From Mugil cephalus (Eukaryota > Chordata > Actinopteri > Mugiliformes > Mugilidae), in contig NC_061778.1 of the NCBI RefSeq assembly GCF_022458985.1, positions 2,001,501 through 2,065,500 on the forward strand: a stretch of DNA of 64,000 nt. Direction: 5' to 3'. Below, one piece after another: positions 30,869 through 44,252 of the stretch. Below the pieces are notes generated by a model that did not search any database, was not told where the DNA came from, and saw only the letters and a list, made by a program, of their open reading frames with translations. The position numbers and the translations under genes are program-made. Numbering within the stretch: position 1 is the stretch's first letter; each line of letters begins with the position of its first letter.

Positions 30869-31438
30869 TACACCAGTCAGCCAGAACATTAAAACCACTG
30901 ACAGGAGAAGTGGATAACACTGAGCATCTTGTGATATTGGCAGACCTGACATTCATTCATGTGGATGTTACTTAGACATGAGGCACCAACCTAGACCAGA
31001 CGCAGTATGTTTGCATGCATGTGGAGCATGTGCACACGAGTTGTCTAGATTAACTCAGATTAAGGCGTGTACATGGCGGGGAAAACAGTTTCCAATCTCT
31101 TTATCTCGGTGTCTAGACGGATAAGGAGAACTCTGATATTAGGCAGAGTTACATGCACTTAAGTTTTCCAGTTAAAGTTGGATTAAGGCAATAATTCTTT
31201 TTTCTTCTTGTGTATGTAAACGTCCTGACAGAGACACACACAAAATCACTTTAGGAACAACTCAAAAAATACATGAAGAACAGCACAAGGTGTTGGGATG
31301 ATCCACAGAGGCCCCTCCGCTCAAAGACCCCCCCACGAACACCATTCAACCCCCTTTAGAAGGCCCATGTCCATTCACAAAAAGGCAGACCTACACAATA
31401 TTATGAAGGGGGTCATAATGTTATGCCTGATCTGTGTA
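30869..31438. mobile_element. Tc1-derived element with both ends and a nested insertion
   Basis: The left end is TACACCAGTCAGCCAGAACA at 30869. The right end is GTCATAATGTTATGCCTGAT then CTGTGTA at 31438, each within TA. Material around 31237-31380 resembles transposase DNA of the same family. 31017-31235 belongs to another dispersed repeat (compare 39586-39700), so one repeat sits inside another. Confidence 0.75.
31017..31235. repeat. dispersed repeat (GGATAAGGAGAACTCTGAT), copy 1, nested
   Basis: GGATAAGGAGAACTCTGATA and AGTTTTCCAGTTAAAGTTGG match 39586-39665 with few differences. It is inserted in the Tc1-derived element 30869-31438. Confidence 0.65.
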
Positions 31439-31936
31439 TGTTATCTTTATTGTTTGAAAGTGAGATAAAGACAAAATGTGTTAACGGTTTATGAACTAAA
31501 ATTCTATTTCAGAATTATTTTTAAAAGGCTAATTCGACCTGAGAGCAAGGTTCAGTTTTGGGACATCGGTGTTTCCACATGAATGGCTGCAGTCATGTGT
31601 TTATTTCTGATGAGAAACTGTAGAGTCACATTAAAGAAAAAACTTTCTGTGTGTGTTGTGAAGAATGTGATGCTTCTGTTCAGTCTCGCTTTATTTCCTC
31701 TCGCATCTTTTGTCATTTCCTTTCCTTTGTGTTTTTTGCGTGTTCATTTCAGTCTATAGATGTTTATCCTTTTTCACTCTTCCTCTCTTTCCATCTCTTT
31801 ATGTGCCCCTTTATTTATGTAACACCTCCCTCACTCTACCGCTCTCTCTGTCTTTCTCTGTCTCCCCAGTGACAGCTGGTCCTCAGCTTTCCCGCCAACC
31901 GCCCAGCTGTCCATAAAACCTAGAGGTATTTGAGAA

Positions 31937-31938
<2 letters not shown>

Positions 31939-31996
<58 letters not shown>
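31939..31996. repeat. (GT)n microsatellite
   Basis: About 28 GT units. A (CAC)n/(CA)n patch follows at about 32100-32142. Confidence 0.95.
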
Positions 31997-31997
<1 letters not shown>

Positions 31998-34529
31998 TTA
32001 CATAGCAGGCAGTTCCTTTCTGTCAGTTTTCATATCTGTTTCTCTTACACACACACACTTCAAAAACGGGAAGCAACATGGCATTAAATAAAAGACCCCC
32101 CACCACCACCACCACCACCGACACCACACACACACACACATTTAGCTGGTTTCTCTGTTAATTAAAGGGTTGTGTTCACCTGTTGCTGTGTCTTGTGTCT
32201 GACTGCTCCCCCCTCCATGTTTTGTTGTTTGTTTGTTGAGTTTGTTGAGATTGTGTGGAGGATCTGTTACTATTGTAGTGTTTTAAATAGTGTGGTGCAC
32301 CTTTAAGAGCACTGTGAGGAAGTTCCTTGAACATGTTCGTGACGATCTGATGCTGATGCTTGTGTAACTTGCGTTTAACGTTTCGGTGCATGTTGCATAT
32401 TTTTGTCAATGTTTTACTGGTTAGAGCGACACACTCTGGCCTGGTAAAGGTTGAGAGTTTTGTTTGTTGGAAAAAAAGTGAGTTTTTGCTTTCAGTACTC
32501 CTCAACTAGCCCTACAAAAGACATAATATCTTGTATATTGACAGAGCATGAGTTTTCCAAGTTGTCCTGCTCAAAGAGCTGTTATTTCACTGCCTACATG
32601 AACCAGAATGCATTGCACAAGTGCAACCTGTCCAGCTTGTGGACGTGGGGCATCTCAAACCCTGCGTCCAATAAAGTGAAGACATCTAAAATAGTCTTGC
32701 CCATCTCTTAACCCTTTAAAACTGAACAGACCTCTGGCGATCTGCTAAAGCATACGGTTTTTGAATTACCATAACTCTCAATTTTTTGCTTTATTATCAA
32801 CATTCAAAGTGTGGCTGAACACCGGGAAGTTGTGCTTTTGTCTGGAAGACCTTCGTGACATCTCAAGGGTGTAACTAACTTCATTTTTCCAGACAATTCT
32901 CTCTTCCTGGGGCTCCCCCGTAAAACTGTATCATGTATGTATAAAGTTTGATTCTACTGTCATATCTTTAAACTGTAACAGTTTTTTGAGATAATTTTTT
33001 AGTGTCCTCCACATCTCTAGCAGCTAGCTAACACCAAGATCAACTTTTTTTACTGTTTAAACCACTATTACATGCAACCGCACTTCATCCTGTTCATCCT
33101 GTTACCCACAAAAATGGCGCTAATGAAAATATAAAAATGCATTACACACACACGTGTTTGCGACTGTGACGTCACCTGATGAAGACAGACTGAGCTGTAG
33201 ATTCTGAGCATCTTCTAGAGCAGCCAAAACAGAAACTGAGTACTTCAATGCAGAAATAAATGAGGTACGTCTGTTTTAATGCTGCAGATTGTATTCTGTG
33301 AATTTTTGTCGTATCTGAAAAATATGACATTTCAAGGGTACAACATTTTTATTGAGGTACACGAAAGGGAACGAAAAGTTCTATGGTCCAGTCACAGCAC
33401 AATAGAAGAGTCAGAGGAAAAATAATAAATCCAATAAAGATAAAACTAAGTAAACTAAAAGCATTGTAGCTGGCGTAAAGTGGGTATTAATATCTGAATG
33501 TGTGTGTTGAACATGATGTGGAGTCACAGGCTCTATATCAAACCATACTTCCACACTAAAGCATTGAAGCTGATAAAAAAAGTCTCTCACATGCTTTTGA
33601 AATACCACCCAGATGCACAAAGTCGACTTCTAGATTCTGTATCGTGTAGCGTGCTCTTACGTACAGGAACACAGATACAGTCAACAGTAAACCACATCCA
33701 CAGTTCCGGCTGTACTTTCTAACTGACGGCAGCTGTGTTCGTTAACCCCTCGTCGCTCAGACGTTACCACACAGCTAACCGCACGCACATGCAGAGTAAG
33801 CCCTGCGACACCCGTTGTGTCTCGTTAACTGCTTGGATTATCAACGGGAGGCAATGGATGTGGTCAGAGCGGCTCGTTGTCTTATCAGCGCTGTGGCCTA
33901 ACACACACACAGAACAACACAACACAACACACGAGTAGCTCCACTGGTTCATGTCAACGCAGACTTGAAAACACATCCACACAGAGCATAAGGACACAGT
34001 GGACAAGGTGGTGTGTGTGTGTGTTTGTTTTAATGTCTGCCACCAAGGTTTGTGAGTCTACCAGACCCCTCCCCACGACTACCCCCCACCCCAACACACA
34101 CACACCTCTGTCGACCCTGCTTCTCTTCCGCTAGTAATTATGTCACCGTGTGTTTGGTCTGCGGACCTGTTGACAGGAGACACGTGTAGCTGCACTGTTT
34201 GCTTGTGCGTCGCTCTCTTAACGTTGTGTGTTCGTGCCAGAGCAGGAGAGAAGAGAGCTGCGTTTGTGTTTTCTCTGCCGTCACATCATGTTGTTGCTCT
34301 AGATTCAAGCTTTAAGTTTCTTAGAGAAAAAGGTTTTAAACCAGATGCTTTTCCACATCTACAGACACGTCCCGCCGCACAGATTAGTCACTTATTGTCT
34401 TTTATTTAGTCTTCTCTACTCAGACTACTCCGTGGTTGTTTTAAAGTGCTTTATAAATAAAGTTGGATTGGATGGATGGATGACTGAATCAGGCCTGAGT
34501 TGTGTTTTAGTTTAATAAACAAATTGTAA

Positions 34530-34760
34530 GATAAGATGAGACTTCATTGGTCCTTGTTGGGAAATTTAACCGGTAGGTGAAGTGGTCAAGCAAGATGGTG
34601 CAAAAAGTAACAGTTTGTTAAAAAAAAAAAAATGAATAAGGTCGAACAGAAATAGAATAGAAAAATACTTTATTCATCCCCTGGTTTGTACACAAACATA
34701 CGCAGACACCAACAATAAAATTAACATAAGCAAAGCAGCAGTGAGCGCAGTGCAAATGGA
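34530..34760. repeat. retroposon tail-like sequences, two in tandem
   Basis: AGACTTCATTGGTCCTTGTT then GGGAAATTTAAC, followed by ACTTTATTCATCCCCTGG. Both are non-LTR 3'-end-like. Confidence 0.5.
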
Positions 34761-34796
34761 AGACTGATAATATATATATATATATATAATATATAA

Positions 34797-35080
34797 CACT
34801 ACACTACTGGTCAAAAGTTTAAGAACATTCAAATATTCCTTTCTTTCTTTTTTTATGGAAATGTACGTTAAATGTCTCATTTTACTCTGAAATGAAAGCA
34901 TAGACCAAATAAACATGAATGGAATCAATATATAACCCACATTCTATACTAAACTTTAGACTCATCATAGTAACCATCTTTGTCTGATTAAACATGTGAC
35001 ATTTCTTCTTTCTAAAACAGAAATCAAATATTTCTTCCCAGCAAAGGTGTCAGAGTAGTGCTGGTTTCAAACTACTTACC
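34797..35080. mobile_element. Tc1-like element fragment (ACTACTGGTCAAAAGTTTAA end)
   Basis: The sequence after a (TA)n run begins CACTACTGGTCAAAAGTTTA, matching the inverted-repeat end type of another common fish Tc1-like lineage. No transposase motif or right end was recognised. Confidence 0.5.
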
Positions 35081-35529
35081 TATTTTTTACACGGGAGCAT
35101 TTTAACATTAAAGAGTGGTGTTGTATAATCTGATGGCTGTGGGGACAAAGGAAGAAAATTACACATGAATATTTGAGAAGCTGCACCAAACTTCAGAAAC
35201 AAACTAAATAAGTAGAGTTAAATGGAAAACAGTGGTGGAGGCATGAATGATCTCCAGTAGGAGTGTTGTGTATGTTGCATCAAAATGACACAAAGAGTAA
35301 GAAAATCTGCAACGCATTTTGGAAAAAAACTAAATTAATCTAATAATAAGTATATTTTCTGAGTTAAAGGGACATGGAGTGAAGTCATTTATTGTCCGTG
35401 GTCCTTTCCTCCTTGTGGAGGAAACTCAGCTGCAGCGCTATGAGATGCTGGACCTCTGCACCTTCAGACCTGGTCCACAAACAAAACCAAGCCCGGATGA
35501 ACCGGATGGACCATGGTTTCACAGGGTAC

Positions 35530-35960
35530 ATTATTATTATTAGTAGTAGTTTAGTGAATTGGGACAATGCACATTAATCAACAGTGATGCATTAGTCATC
35601 AGTGTAAATGCGCCGGTCAATGTTAATTTTCAGCCGTGGTCCCAAGGCAGCTACACAACACAGACAAAAGACTTTAAAACAACATTCATACAAAAGACAA
35701 GTACAGAACCCGACACAGACAATGTCAACACAAACCAAAAAGGACACAGACAGACACTATCAGAACAGACATGGTCCAAGAATCCAGAGAGCAAACATCA
35801 GATAAGAAAACTTTTCGGCTGTGTGAGTACATGTCTGGTTAGTTTTTAACCAGTGTTTTTTTTTAAAGTAAGTAGTTGTCGCTGTTCATGATGTGTGGTG
35901 GTAACTTGTTCCAGCTTTGTGTACCTCTTACAGATAAAACCGTTACGCCTCGGTACATTA
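35530..35960. repeat. fish interspersed repeat (GGGACAATGCACATTAATCA)
   Basis: A run of phrases familiar from fish interspersed repeats: GACAATGCACATTAATCAAC, AAATGCGCCGGTCAATGTTA, GTGGTAACTTGTTCCAGCTT, GTACCTCTTACAGATAAAAC. No protein frame is preserved; the class is uncertain. Confidence 0.5.
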
Positions 35961-36439
35961 CAGTCACCTCTTCATGGTCGCAAGTCTTCCCCAAAACCAC
36001 AAAATACACGTAGTCTTGGATTATTTCCCCTATAAATAAAAAAATAAAGATAAAAGGAAATAAAATAACTTACACAAAAACATTTAGTTTCAGTCTTTTA
36101 CACTTTCTGTTTTAAAACCACAGAGTTACAACGAAGGAAATCTGAAAACAAAATAAATTCTACTTTTGCAGAGTATATATACTCCAGATATTTACATAAC
36201 AGCAGTGGAGGGAAATACGCAAATCAATTAAGAAAAAATGAAAAAAAAAGGAACTGTATTCAGTCTTTGCGCTTCATATTAAACTAGGAAACTTGACTTC
36301 TATTCTTATATAAACTACACTCTATGATACAGAACGCTGACCTGTATGTAAACCTGTATTTAGGGTAAACTGGTGACTACAATATGTGTAAACACATATA
36401 ATGTGTTCTTTTAGTGCTGGTAAACATGCTGAGAGCTGC

Positions 36440-36690
36440 TCTCAGGAACAATAAAGGCCAATAAAACTCGCTGTTCAGGATCAATGGGGTCGATGGAGGC
36501 CCATTGTGGACAACAAACCAGGAACAATAGCAATGGAAATGGTACAGTTCAGCAGACTGATGCATTAACTCTCTGCATTTGTATTGTATGAAAAGAGGAC
36601 ATGAATTCCAAAGGGAATTAATGCTTGTCATGGTAATGACTCCGTTAGATATGGCTGGATGGCTGCGTCCATAAATACACTTATTTCTCA
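36440..36690. promoter_or_regulatory. candidate conserved noncoding element with SOX-like sites
   Basis: Unique block with clustered SOX-type words (AACAATA at about 36448 and 36524, CCATTGT at 36503) and AATTCCAAAGGGAATTAATG. Texture-based inference only. Confidence 0.25.
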
Positions 36691-37394
36691 TGCGTGTGGC
36701 TGCATGAGGGTTGAGCTGATCCTCAACAGTAAATATTGTAGTTTCTTAATCTTTTAGAGATAAGCAGACAAAGCGAGAATAAAATTTCTTGTGAAAGCCA
36801 TCATTAGAGTATCTGACATTTCCAGGACTCGTGCAGATTTCTACATAGTAGCATACTGTAGTTTTGGTTGGGTGCAGTTACTCTTTAAAGCCACGGAAGA
36901 CATTGCTCAGCTTTAAATACCAGCACAGCAGCTGAATGCAAGACAGAGTGGACAATGAGGCAATGTTTAGAAATATAAAAGAGAAGACTTTTACTCTCTC
37001 TGACCTCATGTTAGAACGATTCATAGCCAGAATTCCTGCAATACCATCCAGTAAAATGAAGGTCAAAGCTGGAGCGGTTTCAGTAAGCTGCTCTGTTAAT
37101 AACTTTGATGTTTTAATGTATTGATTCAAAGAAATTTTTCTTTTCGGGGATTTCACAAGGATCCTTTGTAGAAACTTCATTTTCAGCTTCAGTTGTAGCT
37201 CATGGGGCAAACATGCTGTGGACCATAATACATGCACAGAACATGTTCTTTCCCTTAGGCTCTGATAAACAGTACAAGCAGCTAAAAGCTTCTCTCACAC
37301 TGGCTGATGTTAACGTTGGTGAATCCACTGAACCGCCATGGTGTGATGGACAAAGAGAACATTTCTGCCCGTCTGCAGACAATGTTTAGTAGAT

Positions 37395-37830
37395 AGATGA
37401 GACCAAAGTAGAATAGTTTAGTTTAAATGGAACCTCATCCCCCCCATGAAACATGGGGGCGCTCATGTCCTGGTTTGGGCCTGTTCTGCTGCATCTGCTC
37501 ATCACTGATGGACCAATGAACTGTGAATTCTACCAGTGAACTCTGAAAGAAAATGTCAGGACATGAGTCCATGAGCTGAATGTGAAGAGAAACTGGGTCA
37601 TGGAGGAAGACAAGGAGCCCAAGAACACCAGTGGTTCTCCAGAAGAACCAGATGAATGTTTAGGAACAAGTCAAAGTCCTGACCTTCATCCAGTAGAAAT
37701 GTTGGAGCATCAGTTGATGAGAGGAAACCACCAACATCTCACAACTCAACTGGTTCTGTTCTGAGGATCAAATTCCTCCAAGATGCTGTAGACACTGATC
37801 AGCAGTTTCTGGAAATATTTAGTTGCTGTT
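37395..37830 (+). mobile_element. Tc1-like transposase relic, C-terminal half
   Basis: Plus-strand frames read a degenerate KHGGALMSWFG block, then KRNWVMEEDKEPKNTS (from a DNDPKHT-type second-Asp motif) and SQSPDLHPVEML (the SPDLNPIENL block with the catalytic Glu). In-frame stops are present. It is the same family as 690-870 and 16890-17130. Confidence 0.75.
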
Positions 37831-38610
37831 ATTGATGCACATGAGGTCGTGGCAGAAATGAATAAATAAATATGTATGTATAATATTTCTGCTTCATCTC
37901 TTTGTTTGGATTCTCTGTAAGTTGTTTATAATTTTTATGCAGAAATGCAGGAAATTCTTGTTGTAAAATAATTGAAGGCCTCTTAAAAGCCCGTTTTATA
38001 CTCCAAATGTATAAAACTGGCTTTATTGTTATGTTTTGCAGCCAATTTTATCAAATCAAATTAAGCGTCCTCTGTCCTACTGGAGGGAAAGTCCGGCAGT
38101 GGGGACTTCCAGCTCCGATCCGTCTCTAAACAGCGTCACATTCACAGGATGGTTGGTTGTAATTCAAACCAGAGCGACTGAACAAACTGTGTTGCATACG
38201 TGTGACACAGGTGCATGTGTCTGACAGCTTCTTCTTTTTTTTTTTTTACAGTTTGCTGACACACCACTTTGTTTCATGTCTGATAACTGCACGGCTGTGA
38301 ATTACTTCATGAATGTTGTCTTTGGATTCCAAACAGGAGACTGAACGCTTAAGTCGGTTCACACGTGTATTAATGTTTGGGCTGAAACTTTATTAAAAAT
38401 CTCCCTCTGTAAGATCAGATTCCCTTTTGTGTCGGTCTGTTCCCGACTATATGATGTAATTGAAAAACAAAAGAGCTCTAGCCACCAACAGCTGAGGGCA
38501 GGAGGTGCTCATGTACGGCAGCCCCTGTTAAAACAACATGGCAGCAGCTGCAGAGGAGACTGGTCTCATTTAGCGCCAAACAACACCTCTCAGACTCACA
38601 CCCAGACCTC

Positions 38611-38641
<31 letters not shown>

Positions 38642-38670
38642 TGTGTGTGTGTGTTTATGTGTGTGTGTGT
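38611..38670. repeat. (GT)n microsatellite, interrupted
   Basis: GT run with TATG/TTTATG interruptions. Another short run lies at 38802-38822. Confidence 0.9.
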
Positions 38671-39289
38671 CAGTTCACACTGTAACAGAAGACTGGGGCT
38701 GTCTGCAGTGAACAAGGTCCAGTCTGTCTCACACACACACCTAGCTTTAGCCGTAGCACATCTACCAGTTGTGGCAGTTGACAGTTTGGCATTGGAGGCT
38801 TGTGTGTGTGTGTGTGTGTGGGTGTCGGCGAGGCATTTGTCCTCACACACATTTGTAGCAAACATTTGAGTGTCTGCACATCATCCTCAGCATAATGTCC
38901 TACATGTGGTACATACATTTGCTGATGCAGTTAAAGCTGCAGCAGCAATTGGTCCTGTGAACACTTGTGCGTCGACTTTCGATGACTTTCACACTAGCGC
39001 TCTGATGCAACATAGGCTACATCCACACTGATTTTTTTTTTCTTTTTTATCAGAAGACTTGTTTTACCACCTTTTCAGAAAGAGACTTCATGCACACAAG
39101 CGCTTGTGAAAGAACTGACAACGCCGTTGAACATGGGAAGTGAATCGCAAGTAGCTCAACTGCTTCTTCTCCACAGAGGCAGCAAGCACCAAAGCATGAA
39201 ATGCAGAATTTAGAAGTGAGACATCGGGGTTGGCGACACCTGTAATTTGTTAGCAAAGATGTGACGGGACATATAGTGGCTGTTAAATC

Positions 39290-39720
39290 AGGAGGTGAAC
39301 TTTACGTTTTCATGCAGAACTTAATGGAGCTGTGCTCGAAATTGGACTTTCTGAATGAGGTCCTTGTCCCAGTTTACATGCAAAGGAGAAAATGGAATAA
39401 CTGACGGGAACATGTCCTACACTAAGTGGCGATATGTGTGTTTTCAGCGGGTTAATACTGCGTTAATACGGCTCCCTTTCTGATCTAATACGTCATATGA
39501 TAAACAAGAGTCTTTCATGTGTCAGATCGTCTTTTCAAACAACCAGATCAACATGCTGTATCTCATTATCTGAGTGTCTTATTTGGATAAGGAGAACTCT
39601 GATTTTAGTTGGAGTAATTTGTTTACATACACTTTAGTTTTCCAGTTAAAGTCGGATTAAGGCAGTTTTTTGTTTTTTTTTGCATGTACACGTGGATCAT
39701 ATGTTCAGATTAAGGCTGTT
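39290..39720. repeat. dispersed repeat, copy 2
   Basis: The left part matches 44930-45120 (TTAATGGAGCT-TGCTC, TTTCTGAATG, CCCAGTTTACATGCAA, GTGGCGATATGTGT, GGGTTAATAC). The right part matches 31121-31205. Confidence 0.65.
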
Positions 39721-40256
39721 TTCACTCCTTGGTTCTGAAACTCTAAGCGTTTATTCTTCATCTGTCATCTCTCTATGTACATCTATCTATTTAGTTATCT
39801 CTTATGTAACATGCGTCAGCGTCGAGACTAGATTCTACATGTATGCTTTAGTCGGATGTATGTTTATCTTGTTCAGCCTCAAGCAGAGTTTTTGAGTTTA
39901 GTTCTTGCTGTGAGGGTTTCAGGCCTGGTTCTGTAAAGCATCTTGAGACCTTTTCTATTGTTATTGACGCTATATAAATATAATTAAATCAAATGGATCT
40001 TCGGTTGGGCAAAAACCACCACTTTTCTGTTTCCCGCGATGCACCAGTACGGCTGCTTAAATTCTTTCAATTGACCGACTGCACTTGACCCCCACCTTGC
40101 AGCCACATGCGTCGCGGCTCCCTTTCATCCGACTCTCTCTTTCTTTCCCTCCCAACAAGGAATCCTCGACTTCCCCCTCGACTCGCTCTTGAGGAGGGAA
40201 GAAGCAGCTGGTCCTGCTTCCTGGAAGAATATCACCTCCGAAGAAGAAAAAAGAGC

Positions 40257-40257
<1 letters not shown>

Positions 40258-40304
<47 letters not shown>
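40258..40304. repeat. (GT)n microsatellite
   Basis: About 22 GT units. An inverse (CA)n run at 40426-40472 lies 120 nt away, so the pair forms a long imperfect inverted repeat. Confidence 0.95.
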
Positions 40305-40425
40305 TGGGGGTGGACGGAGTGTTAAGAGCGTCCACTGGATTATGTTTTGACAAAAGACTGGACCCCCCGCTGCTGTAATTTTCCCGCCAGTCAGTTTCCT
40401 GTTTCCTGGAATCTGGCAACGCGTC

Positions 40426-40472
40426 ACACACACACACACACACTCACACACACACACACACACACACACACA
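40426..40472. repeat. (CA)n microsatellite facing 40258-40304
   Basis: About 23 CA units with one CT interruption. It is complementary to the GT run just upstream. Confidence 0.95.
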
Positions 40473-43400
40473 AAGGCCATTTGGTGCCAGCTGCTCCCTG
40501 TGATGCAACTGCAGAGTGACCAGCAATCCCTCAGGGCATCTGGGTAATAAAGACTTCCTTTCATCAAATCCCTGGGAACATAATCCATACATTATTTTAT
40601 CACATCGCTGGGGAATCGCCTTAAAAAACAGGCGGACGGAGAATCTGCAGAATCCTATTTATCCTGTGACAATAATAAAAAGATTATTTCCTGCACTGGA
40701 GCTGACTCGCAGAGTTCTTGATACTTAAGGCATGTTCAACACGTGGTTTACAACTGCAGTCGTTTTGGAATAAAACCTGCGGCCTTCGTGGTACAAAGTA
40801 TTGACGGATCTTTTCTTCTAGACTATTAAATACTGCAGGGATTGGTCAATTAAAGTTTGACAATATTAGATATCGTGCAGTAGAATTGAAGAGGATGTGT
40901 TGAAAGATAAAACTATTTTCCTAACTTTTTCCCACGTGCTGAACGTACAACTTTAAAACTGAGGCCGTCTCGATGGATGGAACGAGGCCAAAGACAAAGT
41001 GAAACACCCTCCTCCAGCAGCTCGCTCTAACGCCACCGTTTAGGTCCATGCACTTTGATTTATCCACGACTCTGCAACGGTCACCCTCAGCCTGGGGTCA
41101 CTGTTCATCGCTCAGCCTCAACAACATGTTCATTTCTCAACTGTACCACCCATTAATCTCTATAACTTCTCACTTTAATCAGCCGTTTCAAATAGTTTCA
41201 CTCGTATCAGTGCTGGAAATGTTTCCTGGCACCTTAGATAAGAGCCAATAAATCACCAGTTAAAAAGAACAGAGTTCCTGTGTGCTTTATTGGCACCAGC
41301 GTGGTCCCGTTAGCATGAAGGAGTTTATTCTCTCTGTACAAAAAGAGAAAATACTTGTTAACAGAAGTTCATCTCCAAACACGATGAAGCTTCTCATCGA
41401 AACCAGTCCTCACTAAGATAAAAATACCTGAACTGAGTGAAATCCAAACACAGACAGGCCACTCAAAACTTAAGTCCAAATATCTTCTCACCTCCACGTG
41501 TTTGTTATGTGGGTGGGAGAGAATTAGTTTAATATGTTGGCTTTTGAACGTAGCTCGTTTTTGTAGCGCGTGGCTACAGTGTGCAGCCGATGAGGAAACA
41601 TGTTGGTGGACTCGTCATACCTGTATTACCTTTTAAAAATAAAGAAATATATAATAAAGGAAGAATGGATGGAGGATATGAAATAAAGAGCTGAGAGGAA
41701 TGTTGAACCACAGCAAACACACCCAGCAGGCTCCAACGATGGACTGGGGCTTTGCAAACAGGTCACTTGACGAGCATTCAGATCCACCCTGAAATGGAAA
41801 TGACCTGAAAGAGCCAACATCCATGACAATAGACGGGCAGGGAGGAGGCGAGGATGAATTTTAGAAGCATTAATTGTTTCTATTTAGGAAGTAAAAAGGC
41901 CGTCGGCTTCATATGGAACAACAACATTACCTCTAAAGAGACGTCCTCACAGCGGTTAACTCAGAGCTGGGTTTCCTCTTCACATCATTCACATCCAATG
42001 CAGCAGACATAAGGGCATAAAACTACAACTATCTGCAGCCACTAAAAGCCACGACGATGCTCAAAGTTGTGATGCATGAGCCGGTGACGCCATGCTTTGA
42101 AGAAAAATCCTGCTCCCTGAGGGATAAATTCCTCAGCTATGGTGCAGTGCTTGTCCAGTTTGACAACAAGAGGTCTGATTCATGCTTTTATCTGGCTAGT
42201 CCTTCACAGTAACAGGGGTCATTGGTGAACATCACCAAACCTGCAGCATCCTCAAATTAAAGAACCTTTGCTGTATTTCTTTTTTTTTTTATTATTATTT
42301 CTTTTTTAAATGTTCTGCTGTAGCTCAGTTGGAAATAATTTCCCCAAAAGGAGTTGACTGTGACACGGCCCCTTCGATTATGCCACAGAGGACAGTTAGA
42401 TCTGAGCCTGTGTGCTGGTATTGTCCATGAGGCTTCACTGTGGTGTGTATACGGGGACATATGGAGAAGCTTTGGGACAATGGAGCTCTTGTCATGCTGG
42501 CCTCAACAAAGAGACCAAGACAGGCTCAGACAGGGGGCTGATAACCAGGCTGCGTGTGTGTCTACTAGATGTATTTGAGTCCTTGAGTCAAATGTTTTGG
42601 TATAACTGACTTTATATTTACTGTCTTTTCTACACGCTGGAAGAAAATGTGTGTAAATGTGTTTGTGCATGACTGAAATATATCAGTTTGTAATGGAAAC
42701 CGACCTTTCGACACACTCGATCACGCGTGAGCAGCCTGTCAGGGTGTCCTCCGTGTTGACTGACAGATGTTACTTCCCATGTTTGCCTCCGTTGGCAGCC
42801 ATAAAACTTAACAGCCCAGCTCTGTGTTAGCATGTCGTACCAGCCTCTGTAAACCGGCGCCTCCCTCGTCTCCACCCAAACCACTGCCAACTGACAAAGG
42901 CCGGCGAGGATTTAGCAGCCGGCGTTGAAGAAAACCACCATCAGGATGGAACGTGCAGACATGAAGTGGTGGAAATGTAGACCTGTTAAAAGTCTGATCA
43001 CGTTGTTCACTGATGAATCTTGAACCAATAACTCCTCAGTGCTCACCTGCTGTATCCTCAGCGACCCATTCTTAATCTAAACGTGTGTCTTTTGAACCGT
43101 TTTATGATGCAAACGTAACAAAATCAGGAGCAAAGTAACAATTCACCCTGCACCGCTGCTCACAACGCCGCCATTTTGGCAGGAAAGTGCTCTTCTCTAA
43201 TGACTATTCTGTTGACAACTGCGAGCAACTAATTAACCTGTCGTCGGCTGTCGTGCCCCAGGATGCCAGAATAGTCGGAGACAAGCCAAGTGGAAATCGT
43301 TTTATAGGATTCTCAAAGATCCTGCAAGAGAAAATGGAAACAGATTTTATTTTCTATCAGGGACAGAATCCAGCATTTTCCAAGTGTAATGTCTCGTTTA

Positions 43401-44215
43401 TTTAGTTTTTAACACGATGTTAGACTAATGTTTATAACCTGGATTATAAAGGGACGTTAATCATTCAGAACTAAACTACTCAGATGAGACAGAAATTCAG
43501 GATTAAACACTTATTGTTGTGATTATGTTACTGTACACAGTACAATGCACTTGTATAATAAATAAAAATTAAATAATAATTCCGTGTATGTTGTTGTGCA
43601 TTTAGATATTCATTTAAACTGTGTTAACATCGTAAAAGGTTGACATATAAGAGAGACTGTTTAGCTCAGTGGTTAGTTTGTTACATTATGCAGCCGTTAT
43701 GATGAAGATGATGTTTTTAGGCAACGTATATATATTTTCTGTCATCTGTAGGGACATGCACGCAGGGCAAGACCGGATACAAACTGGAACTTGTGCTCAG
43801 AGAATCAACATCCTGGAAACAAACTCCAACACCAGAACAAACATATTTTTTCTGCTTTTTTAGCATTTTCCTGTTCAGATATGATCCGATGTTGAATCAT
43901 TGTTGTATCATTTCACAAATCTAGTCTCAGCAGCACAGCTGAAAGGGACTTATGGGCTTTTTAAGATGCATGTTGCACAGTCGGATGCAATCGGAAATTC
44001 CCTCCTCACATACCACTCTGAATTGGGGGGTGGGGGGTCTGTGTCGACCATTATGTGTAACTGAGACGGACGGTCCAACATTCAGAGCGGAGCTTAGAGA
44101 GGAGCCATTAGTGGTTATTTTTATACATGCAACACAATCAATATCTAAGTTATTTACTGAGAATGTGCCGTGTTATTACACTGAAACATGATCTGCCTCC
44201 CGAAGTGTGTATGTT

Positions 44216-44251
<36 letters not shown>

Positions 44252-44252
44252 G
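44216..44252. repeat. (GT)n microsatellite
   Basis: Interrupted GT run with TATATG inside. Confidence 0.9.

Noticed and set aside
43660..43690. tRNA-like A box (TTTAGCTCAGTGGTTAGT)
   Set aside because: No B box at the right distance and no cloverleaf; at most a SINE scrap or chance match. A GGTTTGAGACCC word at 44311 is 650 nt away.
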